DNA of 64,000 bases from positions 186,001-250,000 of the forward strand of contig JAOTON010001570.1 of assembly GCA_034440635.1 (NCBI GenBank), written 5' to 3'. The position numbers were made by a program, and so were the translations under genes. Position 1 is the first letter of the stretch; the number at the start of each line of letters is the position of its first letter. Of the stretch, positions 20,555 through 32,335 are shown piece by piece. The notes under the pieces are model-generated. The model did no database searches. It was not told where the DNA came from and worked only from the letters and a program-made list of their open reading frames with translations. The DNA comes from Lepas anatifera (Eukaryota > Arthropoda > Thecostraca > Lepadidae).

Positions 20555-22808
20555 CTTTCAGGTTGGCGTCGTTTTCGATGGAGCGGCTGAGTTTGTCGGC
20601 GTCGGCAGCGTCGGGCAGCAGCGGCGGCGGCAGCAGGGCCGGGGGGTGACTGTGGGGGCTACAGGACAGCTCACTGCAACAACGCCGGCACACACTGTCA
20701 CGGCGGAGTGCCGGCCCGGCGGACACACACACGCGCTACTGGCGGCGGCCGGCATCAGCAGCTGCTCCGGCGGCACACTGTGTAGCGACGTCAGCGACGC
20801 CGGACCCGCCAGCCACGTCAGCTCCGAACGCTGCGACGTCAGGTCTGACGCCGACGTCAGCTCAGAGGCTGATGCCAGCTCTGGCGCCGATGTCTCTGAC
20901 ATCAGTTCTGTCGCTGACGTGACCGACGTCAGGTCGGACACTGACGTCAGCTCAGGCGCTGACGGCTGCGACAGCTGAGAGGCCAGTGACATCCCTGACG
21001 TCAGCGCTGACGCCGAGACTGTCTCTGACGCAGCCGCCAGGTCCCGGACGTCCGGAGGCCGCAGCTCCGGCGACGGGGGCAGACAGCACGCTGTCGCCGG
21101 CGCCGAGGCCACAGAGCGCAGCTGGGCCGGCGGCGGCGGCGGCGACAGCGCGCTGTGCTGGCGGGCGGCGCCGCCGTCGGAGCTGCCGCTGTCCCAGCGC
21201 GCCAGCTCGCCGTCAGACACCTCAGCCAGCTGACACATGCCGCCGGCGCACTGAGCGAACCACAGCTCCTCGCCGCTGCTCCGGCGCCCGGCCGCCGCCA
21301 AGTTAGTCAAACTATCGACACTATCCACACACAGAGGCAGACTACCGCTACCGTCAGCACACAGAGGCAGACTATCGCTACTGTCGGCGAACAGTGAGAA
21401 GGTGGGACGGGGACAGGGGTCGGAGCCCAGTGCGTCGCGGTACTCCTCCGGCAGCGATTCCAAATCCAGCACCGGCACACCATCCTCGCAGGCGTTGTCG
21501 GAGCTCAGCGACGGGTACAGCTCGGCCACCTCCACTAACATATTCATGCTGGAGATGTAGACGACGTCGTGCTCGTCCAGCGTCTGCAGCGCCAGTCGGA
21601 GGGTGGAGTCGGGCAGACGCCGGCCCGGCGCCGGCGGCTCGCTCTCCGCCGCCTCGCTGCTGCACGTGTCCGACGACGAGCTTATCAACATGATGGCCTT
21701 CTCCGGCCGGTCCGGCGAGTCCTCGGCCTCTGAGGCGGACTGGCCGCTGTCAGACGCCGGACCGTCTGGTGAGTCCGCGGACCGCAGGTCCGTCTCGGAG
21801 CCTGGCCGGGCAGGCACCAACATGCCCGGTTCGGTGGCGGCACGTCTCGGCAGAGCTCCAGCAACAGCTGCGGGCTTAGGCACCGACTCCTGCGTATGCC
21901 TGCGACTGGGCTGGGGCTTCCGGGCACCATCCTGTCTGGGCAGGGATTCCTCTGTGCCACTGCGTCTAGACTGAGATTCCTCTGTGGCACTGCGTCTAGC
22001 CAGGGATTCTTCCGTTCCACTGCGTTTAGGCAGGGATTCCTCCGTTCCACTGCGTTTAGGCAGGGATTCCTCCGTTCCACTGCGTCTAGGCAAGGATTCC
22101 TCCGTTCCACTGCGTCTAGGCAGGGGTTCCTCCGTTCCACTGCGTCTAGGCAGGGATTCCTCCGTTCCACTGCGTCTAGGCAAGGATTCCTCCGTTCCAC
22201 TGCGTCTAGGCAGGGGTTCCTCCGTTCCACTGGTCTAGGCAGGGGTTCCTCCGTTCCACTGCGTCTAGGCAAGTATCCCTCTGTACCACTATGCCTGGGC
22301 AGGGATTTCACATTACCAATGTGTCTTGTCAAGGATTGTTGAGTATCGCTTCGCTTAGTGAAGGATTCCTCCACCCTACTCCGACTGGGCAGGGATTCCT
22401 CTGTGCCATGTCGTCCATGCAGCAGCTCCCCTGTGGTACCGCTGTTGGCCAGGGCCTCGGCGGTGGTGGCGCGTCTGGGCAGGGGCCGGTCCGTGTCGCC
22501 GTGGCAGGACAGTGCCTCGGCGGTGGTGGCCCGCCTGGGCAGGGACTCGGCGGTGCCGGTGTGGCTGGGCGGCCTATCGGCAGTGGTGGCACGCCTCGAC
22601 AGCCGCCGCCGGAAGCTGAGACGCTCCCGGACGAACTGCTGCGCCGCCGCCAGGATGCCGCGGGACGGCGCTGCCGGCGCCGGCGGCGCGGCGATGGCGA
22701 AGGGCTGCGGCGAAGGCCGGCACCGGCGGCGGCAGCTCCTGCAGCGGCGTGGGCGGCACCAGCAGCAGAGAGGGCGCCGCCGGCAGGCCGGGCCACTCGA
22801 GCGGCTCG
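20555..22808 (-). CDS. C2CD5: C2CD5 coding exon 6, large variable exon with decapeptide repeats, frameshifted
   Basis: About 750 codons take the place of the short variable linker seen in vertebrates. The likely acceptor is GTCGGCAG at 22809, opening EPLEWPGLPAAPS in the phase left by exon 5. The likely donor is CTGAAAG-GTGGGC. Contents run from a Pro/Ala-rich start, through an Arg/Thr/Ser-rich part, about ten LPRRSGTEES repeats (30-base units) and an acidic Ser-rich part, to an Ala/Ser/Thr-rich end. The frame breaks about three times: near 22700-22740, at about 22233 where one repeat unit lacks a base, and at a run of six G near 20642. The exon length is consistent with a net one-base loss. 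An extra intron could replace the last break. The frame choice inside the exon is inference from composition. Confidence 0.7.
21940..22420 (-). repeat. 30-base coding repeat (LPRRSGTEES) in C2CD5 exon 6
   Basis: About nine or ten near-identical 30-base units lie between 21990 and 22260 (plus-strand core GCGTCTAGGCAGGGATTCCT), with decayed units on both sides. The unit is a multiple of three and encodes a decapeptide with two arginines ahead of Ser and Thr. The unit near 22233 has one base fewer than the rest. Confidence 0.92.
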
Positions 22809-25492
22809 CTGCCGACACACACGCAGCTCAGAGCCCACCCGACAGCGGTGGCGGGGGCAGGAAACCGGACCTCACCACTTAGAACCCGACCCGACACAAC
22901 CAACGGGAACTGGGCCACAGGCGGCAGACACTGCGCCCTTTGTAGGCTTTTCGTTAATCTTATCCGTTCTGGCCATACTTGTTTAAATGTCTACCGAAAT
23001 TCGTCTATTCACAACTGAGGATGGTTTCCCGCCACCGACACTAACCACATACAAGGAGAGAATGCAATAAAGCCCCTTCAGGTAAAAAAGCAGGCAGCCA
23101 GCCCACCCTAGCAGGCAACTACACGGAAAACTCAAGTAAAAGCGGTCACTTTATATTTAAGGATCCAACTCAAGGGTCAACAGCCCTCGAATGAGTTGAT
23201 ACCAATAGCCCGAAAGTCCAGCACCAGAGCACATACCAGAGACATTGCCTTGCACAAAAAATGAAGCCACCCTGAACCCAGCAAGCTGACGCTGCGTTGG
23301 CACCAGCGATGAATCTTAGTAGACGGTGAAATGGTGGCTAAATTGTGAAAACATGCATATAACCAAGGTGAATACAACGATAAAATGTCCGCAAGCTGGT
23401 AGCTTCATGCACACAAACTAAGCACAATCGTCGTGCAAGGACTCTAAGAGACCACTACGACCACTACGAGCAGAATAGGGAAGTCCGTGCAAGAGTAGCA
23501 TTAACTTCCGGGTTTACTTTTCCTATAAGTCTAACAGCTAAAATTTTTATGTGGTTGTTTAGCCTGAAGAATTGTCTATGTATGGTCCATGTTTCAACTG
23601 GATGTTCTGAAAGGAACTTGCCACGAGCCCATCAAAATAAATGTCACGTGCGTACTCTTGCCGGAGTGGGTCGGTAGAGTACGCAAGAAAGGAAGCTGGA
23701 GTACGCATTGATACCCCGCTGTGCTTTAGGTGCATAGGCCATGTCGCGAGTTTTTGTCGCCAAACTAGGCGATTGCATGATTTTATATCGTTCTGAATAT
23801 ACAAGAACTATGTTGCAACGTTTGGCTTTCCAAATGAGTTACGGACTCTGGTCCGAGTGAAAATTAAATTTTCCTATCTCTTAAGCATGCGCACCTTGCC
23901 CGTGGTCTCTGCGTACTCTTGCGGACATGCTCCCTTGGGAAGAAGTCTTCATAAACATGTTGGGGCATTTTAGCGTGAGCTCCGGTCCTGGAGCACACTC
24001 TAGCTTAGCCTTCTTACTGATGACAGACCGCAATACAATACTTTTGATAATAGAAGCATGGTCTACAAGTTTACCCAGTCAGAAATATTACTCAGGGTGC
24101 CCAAAATTTATTTTGTCTGTACTCCCGCGGAAAGAACAGGAGCACGTTGATTTTGGTGTGGCCTGGGCCTGACCCTGTTTTTATACCAGGGTATCCCCAT
24201 TCGTGGTTGCTGTACCAAACAGTGTGGTTCTCCCTCGTACCTCGCCTCCTATGTAACAGTAAGACAAAAGGAGACTATACCTACAGAAGACAAGCATCAG
24301 AAAGTAAAGCTCACATAACCTAAAAGGCCCTCAAAAAGTCCTGATATCACTAGTTATTCGGGCAGCTGCCTGCTGACGTAAATTTCTGCATCAAAGTCCC
24401 TGGCCTTAACACCATAATGCGTTCTCGCATTTTTCGCTCAATTTCTTACACCTGAAAACAGGACAAGTGCTCAGTACAGTCAAACTTTGACACTTGCCAG
24501 GTTTTTCACTCCTTTTGCATCCGAAAATCACGTTACCCATCTCCCGCATAGCGAGGTCCCACGTCTCGCCGGGGCCACGCACTGGGATCGGGGTCTCGCC
24601 GCGTCCTGCAGAGTTCACCTAACCGGCACAGATCCAGTCTCACGCCTGGGTGGAAGAGTGAGGCAGGCGTTCGCAGCAGTCGCGTGGACCATGCAACTAA
24701 CCGCGAGGACTAGACGAAACAGACGTCACACGTCAGACGCAAGTCAGAGCCCGCCAACGTCCGACGTCGCCGCACGTTCTTCATTAAAAATCAGGAAAGG
24801 CGAAGGACTAAATGCTTTAATATATCATTGCATTTTCTGAAACTTGCCGACACATTGATTGAGAGGGTAGATTAGAGCTTTTTTTTTGCTTATCTGCTTC
24901 AAATTGACTCCAGATTCCCAGAAAAGCCACCTACTTAGCCAGACTAATAAGTATTATTTAGATTTTCGAACTTTATGCTTTACATCGAGAGTTCAGCCAA
25001 CCACCTGGCCGTGTTTTAAATGTCCAGAAGTGACATCAGGACCGCAGCTGAGACTCTAGCCAACGGCTGACCAAACTTTTGCGTCGGCCAGCCTCCCCCA
25101 AAAGACGACCCACCACCTCAAATACGCCGATTCTAGACAATGGTTCTGGAGAAAGAAGAAAGTGGTCGGGTTCGATGCATGGGTCGTTCTATGGTGAAAT
25201 GCCCCAGAAGCAGCGCGGTAGTGCAGTACACGTCTCGCCATCTCTGTTGCTACCCGATTCACAACACATACTACTGCACCGAAGATACTATAGGGGGTTT
25301 ATGATAGTTGACTGTTGGTGCAACTACACCGAAACTCACTCCGTGTTAACCGATTCAGAGATCCCGCCGTTGGCGAGGAGGTGTGGTGAGTTGGGTTAGG
25401 CACACGGACGGCAGTGTATTCCAGCCGCTAACTTGATCTGCAGCCGCAGCCCGTCCGTGCACGCCGGTGCGACCGTGGCACCGTTCACTCAC
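22809..25492 (-). other. C2CD5 intron 5, no feature recognised
   Basis: A 2.7-kb intron between exons 5 and 6. No gene, transposon end or tandem repeat is apparent; short open frames here lack protein-like composition. Confidence 0.6.
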
Positions 25493-25636
25493 CCGTCGCG
25501 GGTGCCCGCGAAGCGGCGAGAGAAGGGTCCCGGGCTGGCGTCGCGAGCCTCTGCGCTCCGCGAGAGGCAGACGGCAGTGCCGATTCCACGCACCACGATG
25601 CCCGTCTCTCCCTCCAGGTCGAAACACTGCCGGTAC
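25493..25636 (-). CDS. C2CD5: C2CD5 coding exon 5
   Basis: A 144-base exon between TGCTCAG and GACGG-GTGAGTG. It codes for YRQCFDLEGETGIVVRGIGT, which completes the first YbjQ-like motif, then a serine- and arginine-rich tail that begins the variable region. It enters in phase 2 and leaves in phase 2. Confidence 0.92.
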
Positions 25637-25867
25637 CTGAGCAGGCGCGGCGCGTTACACGGGGACGCAACACCGCCACACACCGGCTTTCAACGCAACC
25701 AAACAGGTGTCACAAGTTATAGCCGCCATAAGCAAGCCGAGAACAGTATACAGGAACAAGAAAGTAACATGTATAGTTTCGGTTAACTGCCAATACCACC
25801 GGTCCGGAGTGATACCAGTCCCACATGCCTCCCAGCACACCATCAGCAGGCGAGGCGGGGCACTGAC

Positions 25868-26084
25868 CCGATGACGGCGTTGCCACCGGCCTCAATGACG
25901 CTGACGCCGATGCGACGCTGTACCTCGCCCGACAGCTTGGAGAAGAGCGTCTGGCGCGCCTCGTTGCTGGCGCGCGGCGTGCGGATCTTGTCGATCCACT
26001 GGTACTCGGGGTCGTCGTTCACCACCAGTTCGTGCACGAAGCCCAGCAGGCTCTGCAGGCAGTGGCCGGCCGGCACGCACGCGC
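25868..26084 (-). CDS. C2CD5: C2CD5 coding exon 4
   Basis: A 217-base exon starting after CGCCAG and ending at ATCGG-GTCAGTG. It holds GFVHELVVNDDPEYQWIDK and IRTPRASNEARQ, both strongly conserved in C2CD5, and ends inside GGNAVIG, the first half of a YbjQ-type glycine-rich motif completed in exon 5. Confidence 0.94.
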
Positions 26085-26498
26085 CTGGCGACCACCACAC
26101 CGGGCCTTTGTGTGATCCGCCGGACTTGGCGGACGAGCACATCATCACTGCTGTTCAAGAGCACCCAGACTGCTTCAGTCATCTTGCGCCCATCTGAACG
26201 ACCACTGCAGCATTTGGCATACAATGTAGGAATCAATATAATGTATGCATCTCTCACAAATATGGCCACGGTAGCCTAGGCATCAAAACTACAGTAACTC
26301 AACGCTTACGGAACACGTTAACGTACCGTTCTCAGTAGTGATCATTCGTTTGAAATCCTGAGTACACGTCTACCACTCCGGGTAAGCAGGCTACATTGTG
26401 ACGTCATTGTGTGTTACGATTACTACCTCTTAGTAAAACCATGCCACACACTCTCCACAAGTTCCTTAACACCACCAGCGGACACAGATTCCACTCAC

Positions 26499-26645
26499 TG
26501 GAGAAGTACTGCACCCCACAGGAGGAGTGCCGGAACTTGTTGAAGTCGGAGAAGAGGTCCACCTTGACCATGACGTTGATCTCGCCGCGGATGCCGTGCA
26601 GGGTGTCGTAGATCGGAATCCAGCCGGAGATGAGCGAGGCGCCCC
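26499..26645 (-). CDS. C2CD5: C2CD5 coding exon 3
   Basis: A 147-base exon between GCGCGCAG and TCTCCA-GTGAGTG. It codes for the conserved segment LISGWIPIYDTLHGIRGEIN followed by a region with VKVDLFSDFNKF. This closes the C2 domain and leads into the first post-C2 domain. It enters in phase 1 and leaves in phase 1, matching both neighbours. Confidence 0.93.
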
Positions 26646-26856
26646 CTGCGCGCACACACACACAAACTGGTCACACCTCACCACATTGAGCACGCGGTCA
26701 GCATGCTAACTAAACACGTCAGGCTTAAGTAACTATGGTATCTCACTTCCACGTCATAATTGTCGAGACCCAGCAGCAAGTTCACGCACCACTCCCATAC
26801 AACACATTTGAGTCGCTACATTAGAGATGTCAGCTGTGTGAGACGGCGCGCCTCAC

Positions 26857-27010
26857 CGGCGGCGGTGTCGGCGCCGGCCCTCAGCTCGGGCGCCAGCAGC
26901 GGACTCAGACTCAGATACACCTTGCCGATGGCGTCGTGCGCCGAGTACGTGTCGTGGTCCATCACGCGAATCTGCAGCGGCTCGTCCTGCAGCTCCGCGT
27001 CGTCCTGAAC
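26857..27010 (-). CDS. C2CD5: C2CD5 coding exon 2 (C2 domain, second half)
   Basis: The exon starts after CCCACAG in phase 0 (VQDDAELQDEPLQI) and ends at GCCG-GTGAGG in phase 1. The MDHDTYSAHDAIGKVYL stretch supplies the second calcium-binding loop of the C2 domain (Asp77, Asp79 and Asp85 by my count). Its first bases are echoed throughout the minisatellite immediately upstream in the intron. Confidence 0.93.
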
Positions 27011-28025
27011 CTGTGGGAGCGGAAACAACCGAGTCACATCCCGTCCGCTGCACCTGTGGGAACGGAAACAGACAGTCACCTCCCATCGAGAGAATGAAAA
27101 GCCAGGGTACCTCCGTCGAGAGAACGACAACAGCCAGGGTCACCTCCCGTCGAGAACGACAACAGCCAGGGTCACTCCCGTCCGCTGCACCTGTGGGAAC
27201 GACAACAGCCAGGGTCACCTCCGTCGAGAGAACGACAACAGCCAGTCACCTCCCGTCCGCTGCACCTGTGGGAACGGAAACAGCCAGGTCACCTCCCGTC
27301 CGCTGCACCTGTGGGAGCGGAAACAACCAGGGTCACATCCCGTCCGCTGCACCTGTGGAAACGGAACAGCCAGAGTCACCTCCCATCGAGAGAACGACAA
27401 CAGCCAGTCACCTCCCGTCCGCTGAACCGGTGGGAACGGAAACAGCCAGAGTCACCTCCCGTCGAGAGAACGAAAGCCAGTCACCTACTGTCCGCTGCAC
27501 CGGTGGGAACGGAAACAGCCAGAGTCACCTCCCGTCGAGAGAACGACAACAGCCAGTCACCTACTGTCCGCTGCACCTGTGGGAACGGAAACAGCCGAGT
27601 CACCTCCGTCGAGGGAACGACAACAGCCAGGGTCACCTCCCGTCCACTGCATCTGTGGGAACGGAAACAGCCAGGGTCACCTTCCGTCAAGAGAACGACA
27701 ACAGCCAGAGTCACCTCCTGTCCGCTGTACCTGTGGGAACGGAAACAGCAGGGTCATCTCCCGTCGGGACGACAACAGCCAGGGTCATCTCTTTCCACTG
27801 CTCTGTGGGAACGGAAACAGCCAGGGTCACCTTCCGTCAAGAGAACGACAACAGCCAGGGTCACCTCCCGTCGAGGGAACGACAACAGCCAGGGTCACCT
27901 CTCTTCCACTGTACCTGTGGGAACGACAACAGCCAGGGTCACCTCCCATCGAGAGAACGACAACAGCCAGGGTCACCTCCCGTCGACGGAACGACAACAG
28001 CCAGGGTCACCTCCCATCTTGTGTA
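27011..28025 (-). repeat. Minisatellite in C2CD5 intron 1, abutting the exon 2 acceptor
   Basis: About 1 kb of degenerate tandem repeats with units of roughly 28-45 bases mixing two motifs, CCTCCGTCGAGAGAACGACA and TGCACCTGTGGGAACGGAAA on the plus strand. On the gene strand many units carry TTCCCACAG-GTGCAG, a near copy of the true exon 2 junction CTCCCACAG-GTTCAG. The array starts at the base next to exon 2. Open frames across it are by-products of the repeat. Confidence 0.9.
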
Positions 28026-28226
28026 CCTACCTGTGGGGGGGCGTAAGTCTGGCCACTTAAGGGTCAACTACGAAGCAACTCCACTCAAAATGTCCTGTGA
28101 TACAAAAAAATAGCATTTCCTTGTAAGGAAGCTCATTTGCAAAGTGCAAAGGTGTTCGTGTCTCACAATGTTACAGCCTTACTGTCAGATAATTATGGAC
28201 GTGTCAGACGCAAAAAGGGCAGCTAC

Positions 28227-28425
28227 CTCAAACCGGAACCAGTCGGAGTTCCACTGCGGGTTCAGAGAGCGTCGGCAGACGTCCGTCTTCTGGGTCACGC
28301 TGCCGAGTCGGATCTCGACAAAGGCGTCTGTGGTGTCGTTGGCGCGGTCCATGACAGGCAGGTTCCGCCCCGCCAGCACCCGCACCTTCACCTTGCCAGG
28401 CATCGCGACTGTGTGCACCAGTTAG
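28227..28425 (-). CDS. C2CD5: C2CD5 coding exon 1 (C2 domain, first half)
   Basis: The ATG is at 28403-28401 and opens MPGKVKVRVLAGRNLPVMDR, nearly the same as the vertebrate start. Residues Asp19 and Asp26 match C2 calcium ligands. The exon codes for 59 residues and ends after WFRFE at a GTAGCT donor, phase 0. A pyrimidine-rich acceptor (TTTCCCAACCTTTGCAG) lies just upstream, so bases 28404-28425 are probably 5' untranslated sequence joined from an unseen leader exon. Confidence 0.93.
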
Positions 28426-30761
28426 CTGCAAAGGTTGGGAAAGACATGTTTACCAGAGCTCAGCACCACTTCCATTGGCTGGAAATGCACGGGACAAACT
28501 ATGCTTGTCAGAAGCAGGCATCCACACCATCTCACAAGCTAGGAAAGTAAAAAATGTGAAAGGTGGTGTAAATAAAAAGGTGGGGTTACATTCTGCCCTG
28601 TAACACGATCAGTTGAATCTTCTGGCCTGAAATTTTTGTCATAGACTCCTGAATAGGCTACAGTGTGTTTTACCTGTTCAGTGCTGAGTATAAATGCTGG
28701 GTATGCTTTATCCTATACATCCCTTACTCCCTATATCCCTATACATAGCTTCATCTCAGGTATTGCTTGAAAATATATATTTTAACATGCTCCTTAACTA
28801 AGTCCCCAAAACATCATGAATATCACTCTCTCACCCTGAAATCTGACAAACTGAAGCATATTCTAATGGAACAACAAATATTTAAGGTTTTTCCAGGCTA
28901 TTATATTCTTTGTTTATATAGGTACTTTATTGATAAGTGGCTGGCACAAATATATTTTTCCAGCCTTTGGTGGAATAATGACCAGAAATATTTCAAGCCT
29001 TTCACAGAAAATGCTGGAGTTTGAAATTTGGCCTCCTTCACATGCTACACACTGCCTTTGAAAAAAACATTTAAATACTTTCAAACTGTACCTAAAGAAG
29101 TTTCAAATCTCTCTACTCAGTGACAAGCACCCACTAAAATTGTTTTCAATTTTTTCCTGGTAAGTTATGGTGTATTCATGTCTAGCCCATCTGACTGATC
29201 TATCAGGAAGTACGCAGTTCTAATCATCTAATTCCATAAAAGTGGTAGGCACCTGTCTGTGACATCTTAGCCATGTGTGCCAAGTGAGGGTTTTCTTTAT
29301 CTGTCTGCCCCTTCCTTTTCATTCCTCTAGAATAAAAAAACAGGCAAGAAATCTAGTAATGAGTGGGGGATATCAGCATGCAGCTCTTCTTCAGTTCAAA
29401 CATTAAATTTTCCTTGCTTTTGTGGTGACTGCATGGCTCATTTGGCCCCCTTACCATACCCGCCAGATCAAAAAACTGCCACAAAACTTCTGACATACAT
29501 ACCAGACAAGCAGCACAGAAAAGTACCATCTTTTGAAAATAGCTTTGAAAAAAATTCAATTTTGATGTAGGTATCCAAGGGATTCTGATCATAATGTCAA
29601 AAGAGGCTCAGAAGGCATCATTCACATCACACTCAAATTTTGAAACTGCATTGCATGCCTCTCCCACTGTCAATATAAAGATGGATTTCAATGTGAATCA
29701 TTTGCTTTTTAGACACACATTTTTGGCCACTTTTGATGCATCTTGCTGCACCAAGGCCTGAAAAGCTTAGAATGTTTTTCGCGGGATCTTTCCTTTACTT
29801 TGTATGTACTGTTTTATCTGTGTTTTTATTCTGCAATATATGTATGGACGTATGCATTAATGCTGTGCCTTACTGGTTTTTTGCTTCAAGTGAATAAGTG
29901 ACATTGATAAAACCTGTCATGTGAATAAGATAAAAGGGTTTTGAGATTGAATGAATGCAAGTATTGATTTATTATTCACATTTATTAGAAATAAGGTGGG
30001 AGTAAATAAGTTTTTTGCAATCTTTAACCCCACGCATTACAGAGCTTGAGCGCAAAATGTTCTCGTGAACTTACCTTGCAAAATTGAAGGAATCTTGTAT
30101 TGCACCTACTAGGTATCAGGGCAGTTATGTGACTTTTTACCTGATTTGTTATTATTATTGTAGTGAGTTGTTTTTATTTGGTTGGTGACAGGAATAATAA
30201 TAATGGGTAGATACTCTCATTATTATATTCTCTCAAAGCCCTTGTTATTATTATTATTACTACTACTACAAACCCACAACATTAGGCGTGTTATTTGCCA
30301 GCAGAACGCATAATAGTATGCCCACTCATGGCGTACGGTATCATGGACTACAAGATACCGTATTGCGTGCTGCACCATACTAGTATGCGTTCTGCACGGC
30401 AGTAAGGCCATAGAGCCGCGCATGTTTTGTCTCAGCTACACTTCCAGCTTGATATTAGAGAAACACTGCATAAATTTGGAGGGAGTATCTAGCTCTAATA
30501 CTATACTACTCCAAATCACCCCTAAAATATATTATACAAGCAACGAGCACGAGACTGAGGCCAGTACCTACCTAATCCCCGTCCTGGCCATAGGCGTAGG
30601 AACCAGGGGGAAGGAGGCAGCTGCCCACAAATTTCGGACTGCGGACAGTGCCTACTCCCAACTTTGAGCCACCGACGGACCTTTTCCGTCAACAAATCAG
30701 GTGGTTGGCCAAATCATGTTTGTCTCCAGGGATCCACGATCCAGGGAGTCCTGGGTGGGAA
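28426..30761. other. Intergenic or leader-intron stretch upstream of C2CD5 exon 1
   Basis: AT-rich sequence with no recognisable coding region. The C2CD5 promoter and leader exon should lie in or beyond it but were not identified. A short imperfect trinucleotide run (TTATTATTATTATTACTACTA type) lies near 30240-30270. Confidence 0.5.
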
Positions 30762-32297
30762 TTAACGCGGGCATTGACGGAGGCGGGTACCCGCCCCCTC
30801 GGGTATTTTTCGGAAGTAGCATAAAACGGCGGTGCGTAGCGAACACCACGCAATAGAGCAAAATGAAGACCAGTTTCGGAATGATCTCGGCAAGGGCTTT
30901 CAAATGGTTTATGATTTGATGCGATTATAAAAATCCTGAATATCAATCTGAATATCGAATATCGAACTCCTGCTGTTTTCACAAACATCGCGTAGCGCCA
31001 TCATGCCTGGCATATCTTTTCCCTCATCATTTTTACAACTCTTGTCAAAATTTTAAGGTTAGGTCGTTTCAGGTCAGGTCACCAGTACAGGTCAAGTGAC
31101 CTGACCTCGATCAAAGTTTGATTATCGCGCCATGACAGAGGGACCGGCCCGCTCCTCGCGTTTTTGGAGATAGTGACCTGACTCAACAAAAATGTTTAAG
31201 ATAGCATAGACAGAACAGGGTGAAGTTATCAATTGAACTCATATCACATAATCGGCCCATCGTGCTCTCTAAAAAATTTCCGGTATTTTTATATCGATGG
31301 ACCTAAGTGTCGGTAAGGCCATAGTCCTTGAAAATGCAAGAACATACAAGTCACACAAGTGGACCAGAAGGTAGCAGATGAGGTAAAACGTCCGCGGTAG
31401 ACATGGGGCGGACAACACGCACCGTGGCGCAGGCAGGCACACATCAGTGGGGCGAGCGCTGCAGTCGGACAAGCACACAAAAGAAATAAAAGTACATCGA
31501 GCCAGGGAAGATAAAATCAATAACATAAAATAAATGGGGGACTCGGTATACTGCCGAGGCATAAATTGTCGAAGCCAGTGATAAAACAGAGGCAGCGTAC
31601 AACAGACCCTCGCCGCTTCCGCGCCATCGGAAGCCGATTTAATCAATACAATGATTCGGTTCGGCCCAGAGGGCACGACCAGCGAGATGGCGCCACCACG
31701 GAGCCACGGGTAGGCAGGCCCCCGCACGGGACCGCGGCAAGGGGCCCCGCCGCTGGGGACCAACCCCACGAGCGAGCGTGCGCCGACACCGGGGGCCCTG
31801 CAACAGTGAGCCATGGTCGGCGACGAGAGACGCCAGGGCCCGCACAACTGAATAACTTAGAATGGATGGTGATAGGCGTTTATTTTAACTTCATTGGATT
31901 GGCATCGTCTTTGCAGTTCTAATGATATGCAATTTGACCTAACTTGATCTTGAGCTGACTTCGGTCAGTCAATACCATTTTGACCAAATTTGACCTAGCA
32001 ATAACAGATTATATTGTGTTCGATTCGGCTTGCTGCGAGGATTCTGATGAGCTAATTGTTTGTCTTTTTTTGTTCAGATGTAATGACCGAAACCTTCTTT
32101 ATTGTTATCCTTGACGGCATGCCTTGACCTCTAGTGACCTTAAATGTGACCTGACAAGAATGATTTATATATATTATATATATTCGATAGAAAGTGGATG
32201 GGCTACCGCCGTTTACCGTTTTGCTATCTGCGTGTTCTTGGATTTTAGGGGGGGTACCCGCCCCGTAGTAGGTGGTCGCCCGTCATGCGCGTGTTAA
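30762..32297. mobile_element. TTAA-flanked AGGTCA-rich element, copy A, with internal insertion
   Basis: TTAA at 30762-30765 and 32294-32297 flank ends of the form CGCGGGCATTGACGG and, inverted, CACGCGCATGACGGG. The interior aligns with copy D (56953-57799), including CAGTACAGGTCAAGTGACCT near 31090. Relative to copy D, roughly 31340-31850 is extra: a GC-rich block of unknown type with a weak tRNA-like B-box (GGTTCGGCCC), possibly a SINE. Confidence 0.75.
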
Positions 32298-32335
32298 CGC
32301 TGGCGGTACAGCCTTGAGCTTATGGGGCCACATCT

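Larger units (their letters stand above)
993..28425 (-). other. C2CD5: C2CD5 (CDP138) gene, 16 coding exons in window, 3' end missing
   Basis: Conceptual splicing gives a protein that follows vertebrate C2CD5 from its first residue through most of its length. In order it holds an N-terminal C2 domain, a first YbjQ-like segment (GGNAVIG-Y), a long variable region, a second segment with the ACNVVLGYEEATT motif, a CxxC...CxxC zinc-ribbon-like motif and a third segment with GMNALFDLT-IQVTIGEE. All junctions are GT-AG. Phases agree between neighbouring exons, except for one-base frameshifts in exons 6 and 9. From knowledge of the mammalian protein, it binds calcium and membrane lipid through C2, is phosphorylated by Akt2 and promotes insulin-stimulated GLUT4 vesicle fusion. 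Whether it has that role here is inference. The C-terminal third lies left of position 1. Introns are unusually repeat-rich. Confidence 0.93.

Noticed and set aside
27013..28113. 366-codon plus-strand frame
   Set aside because: Repeat-driven frame in C2CD5 intron 1, with no protein-like unique region.
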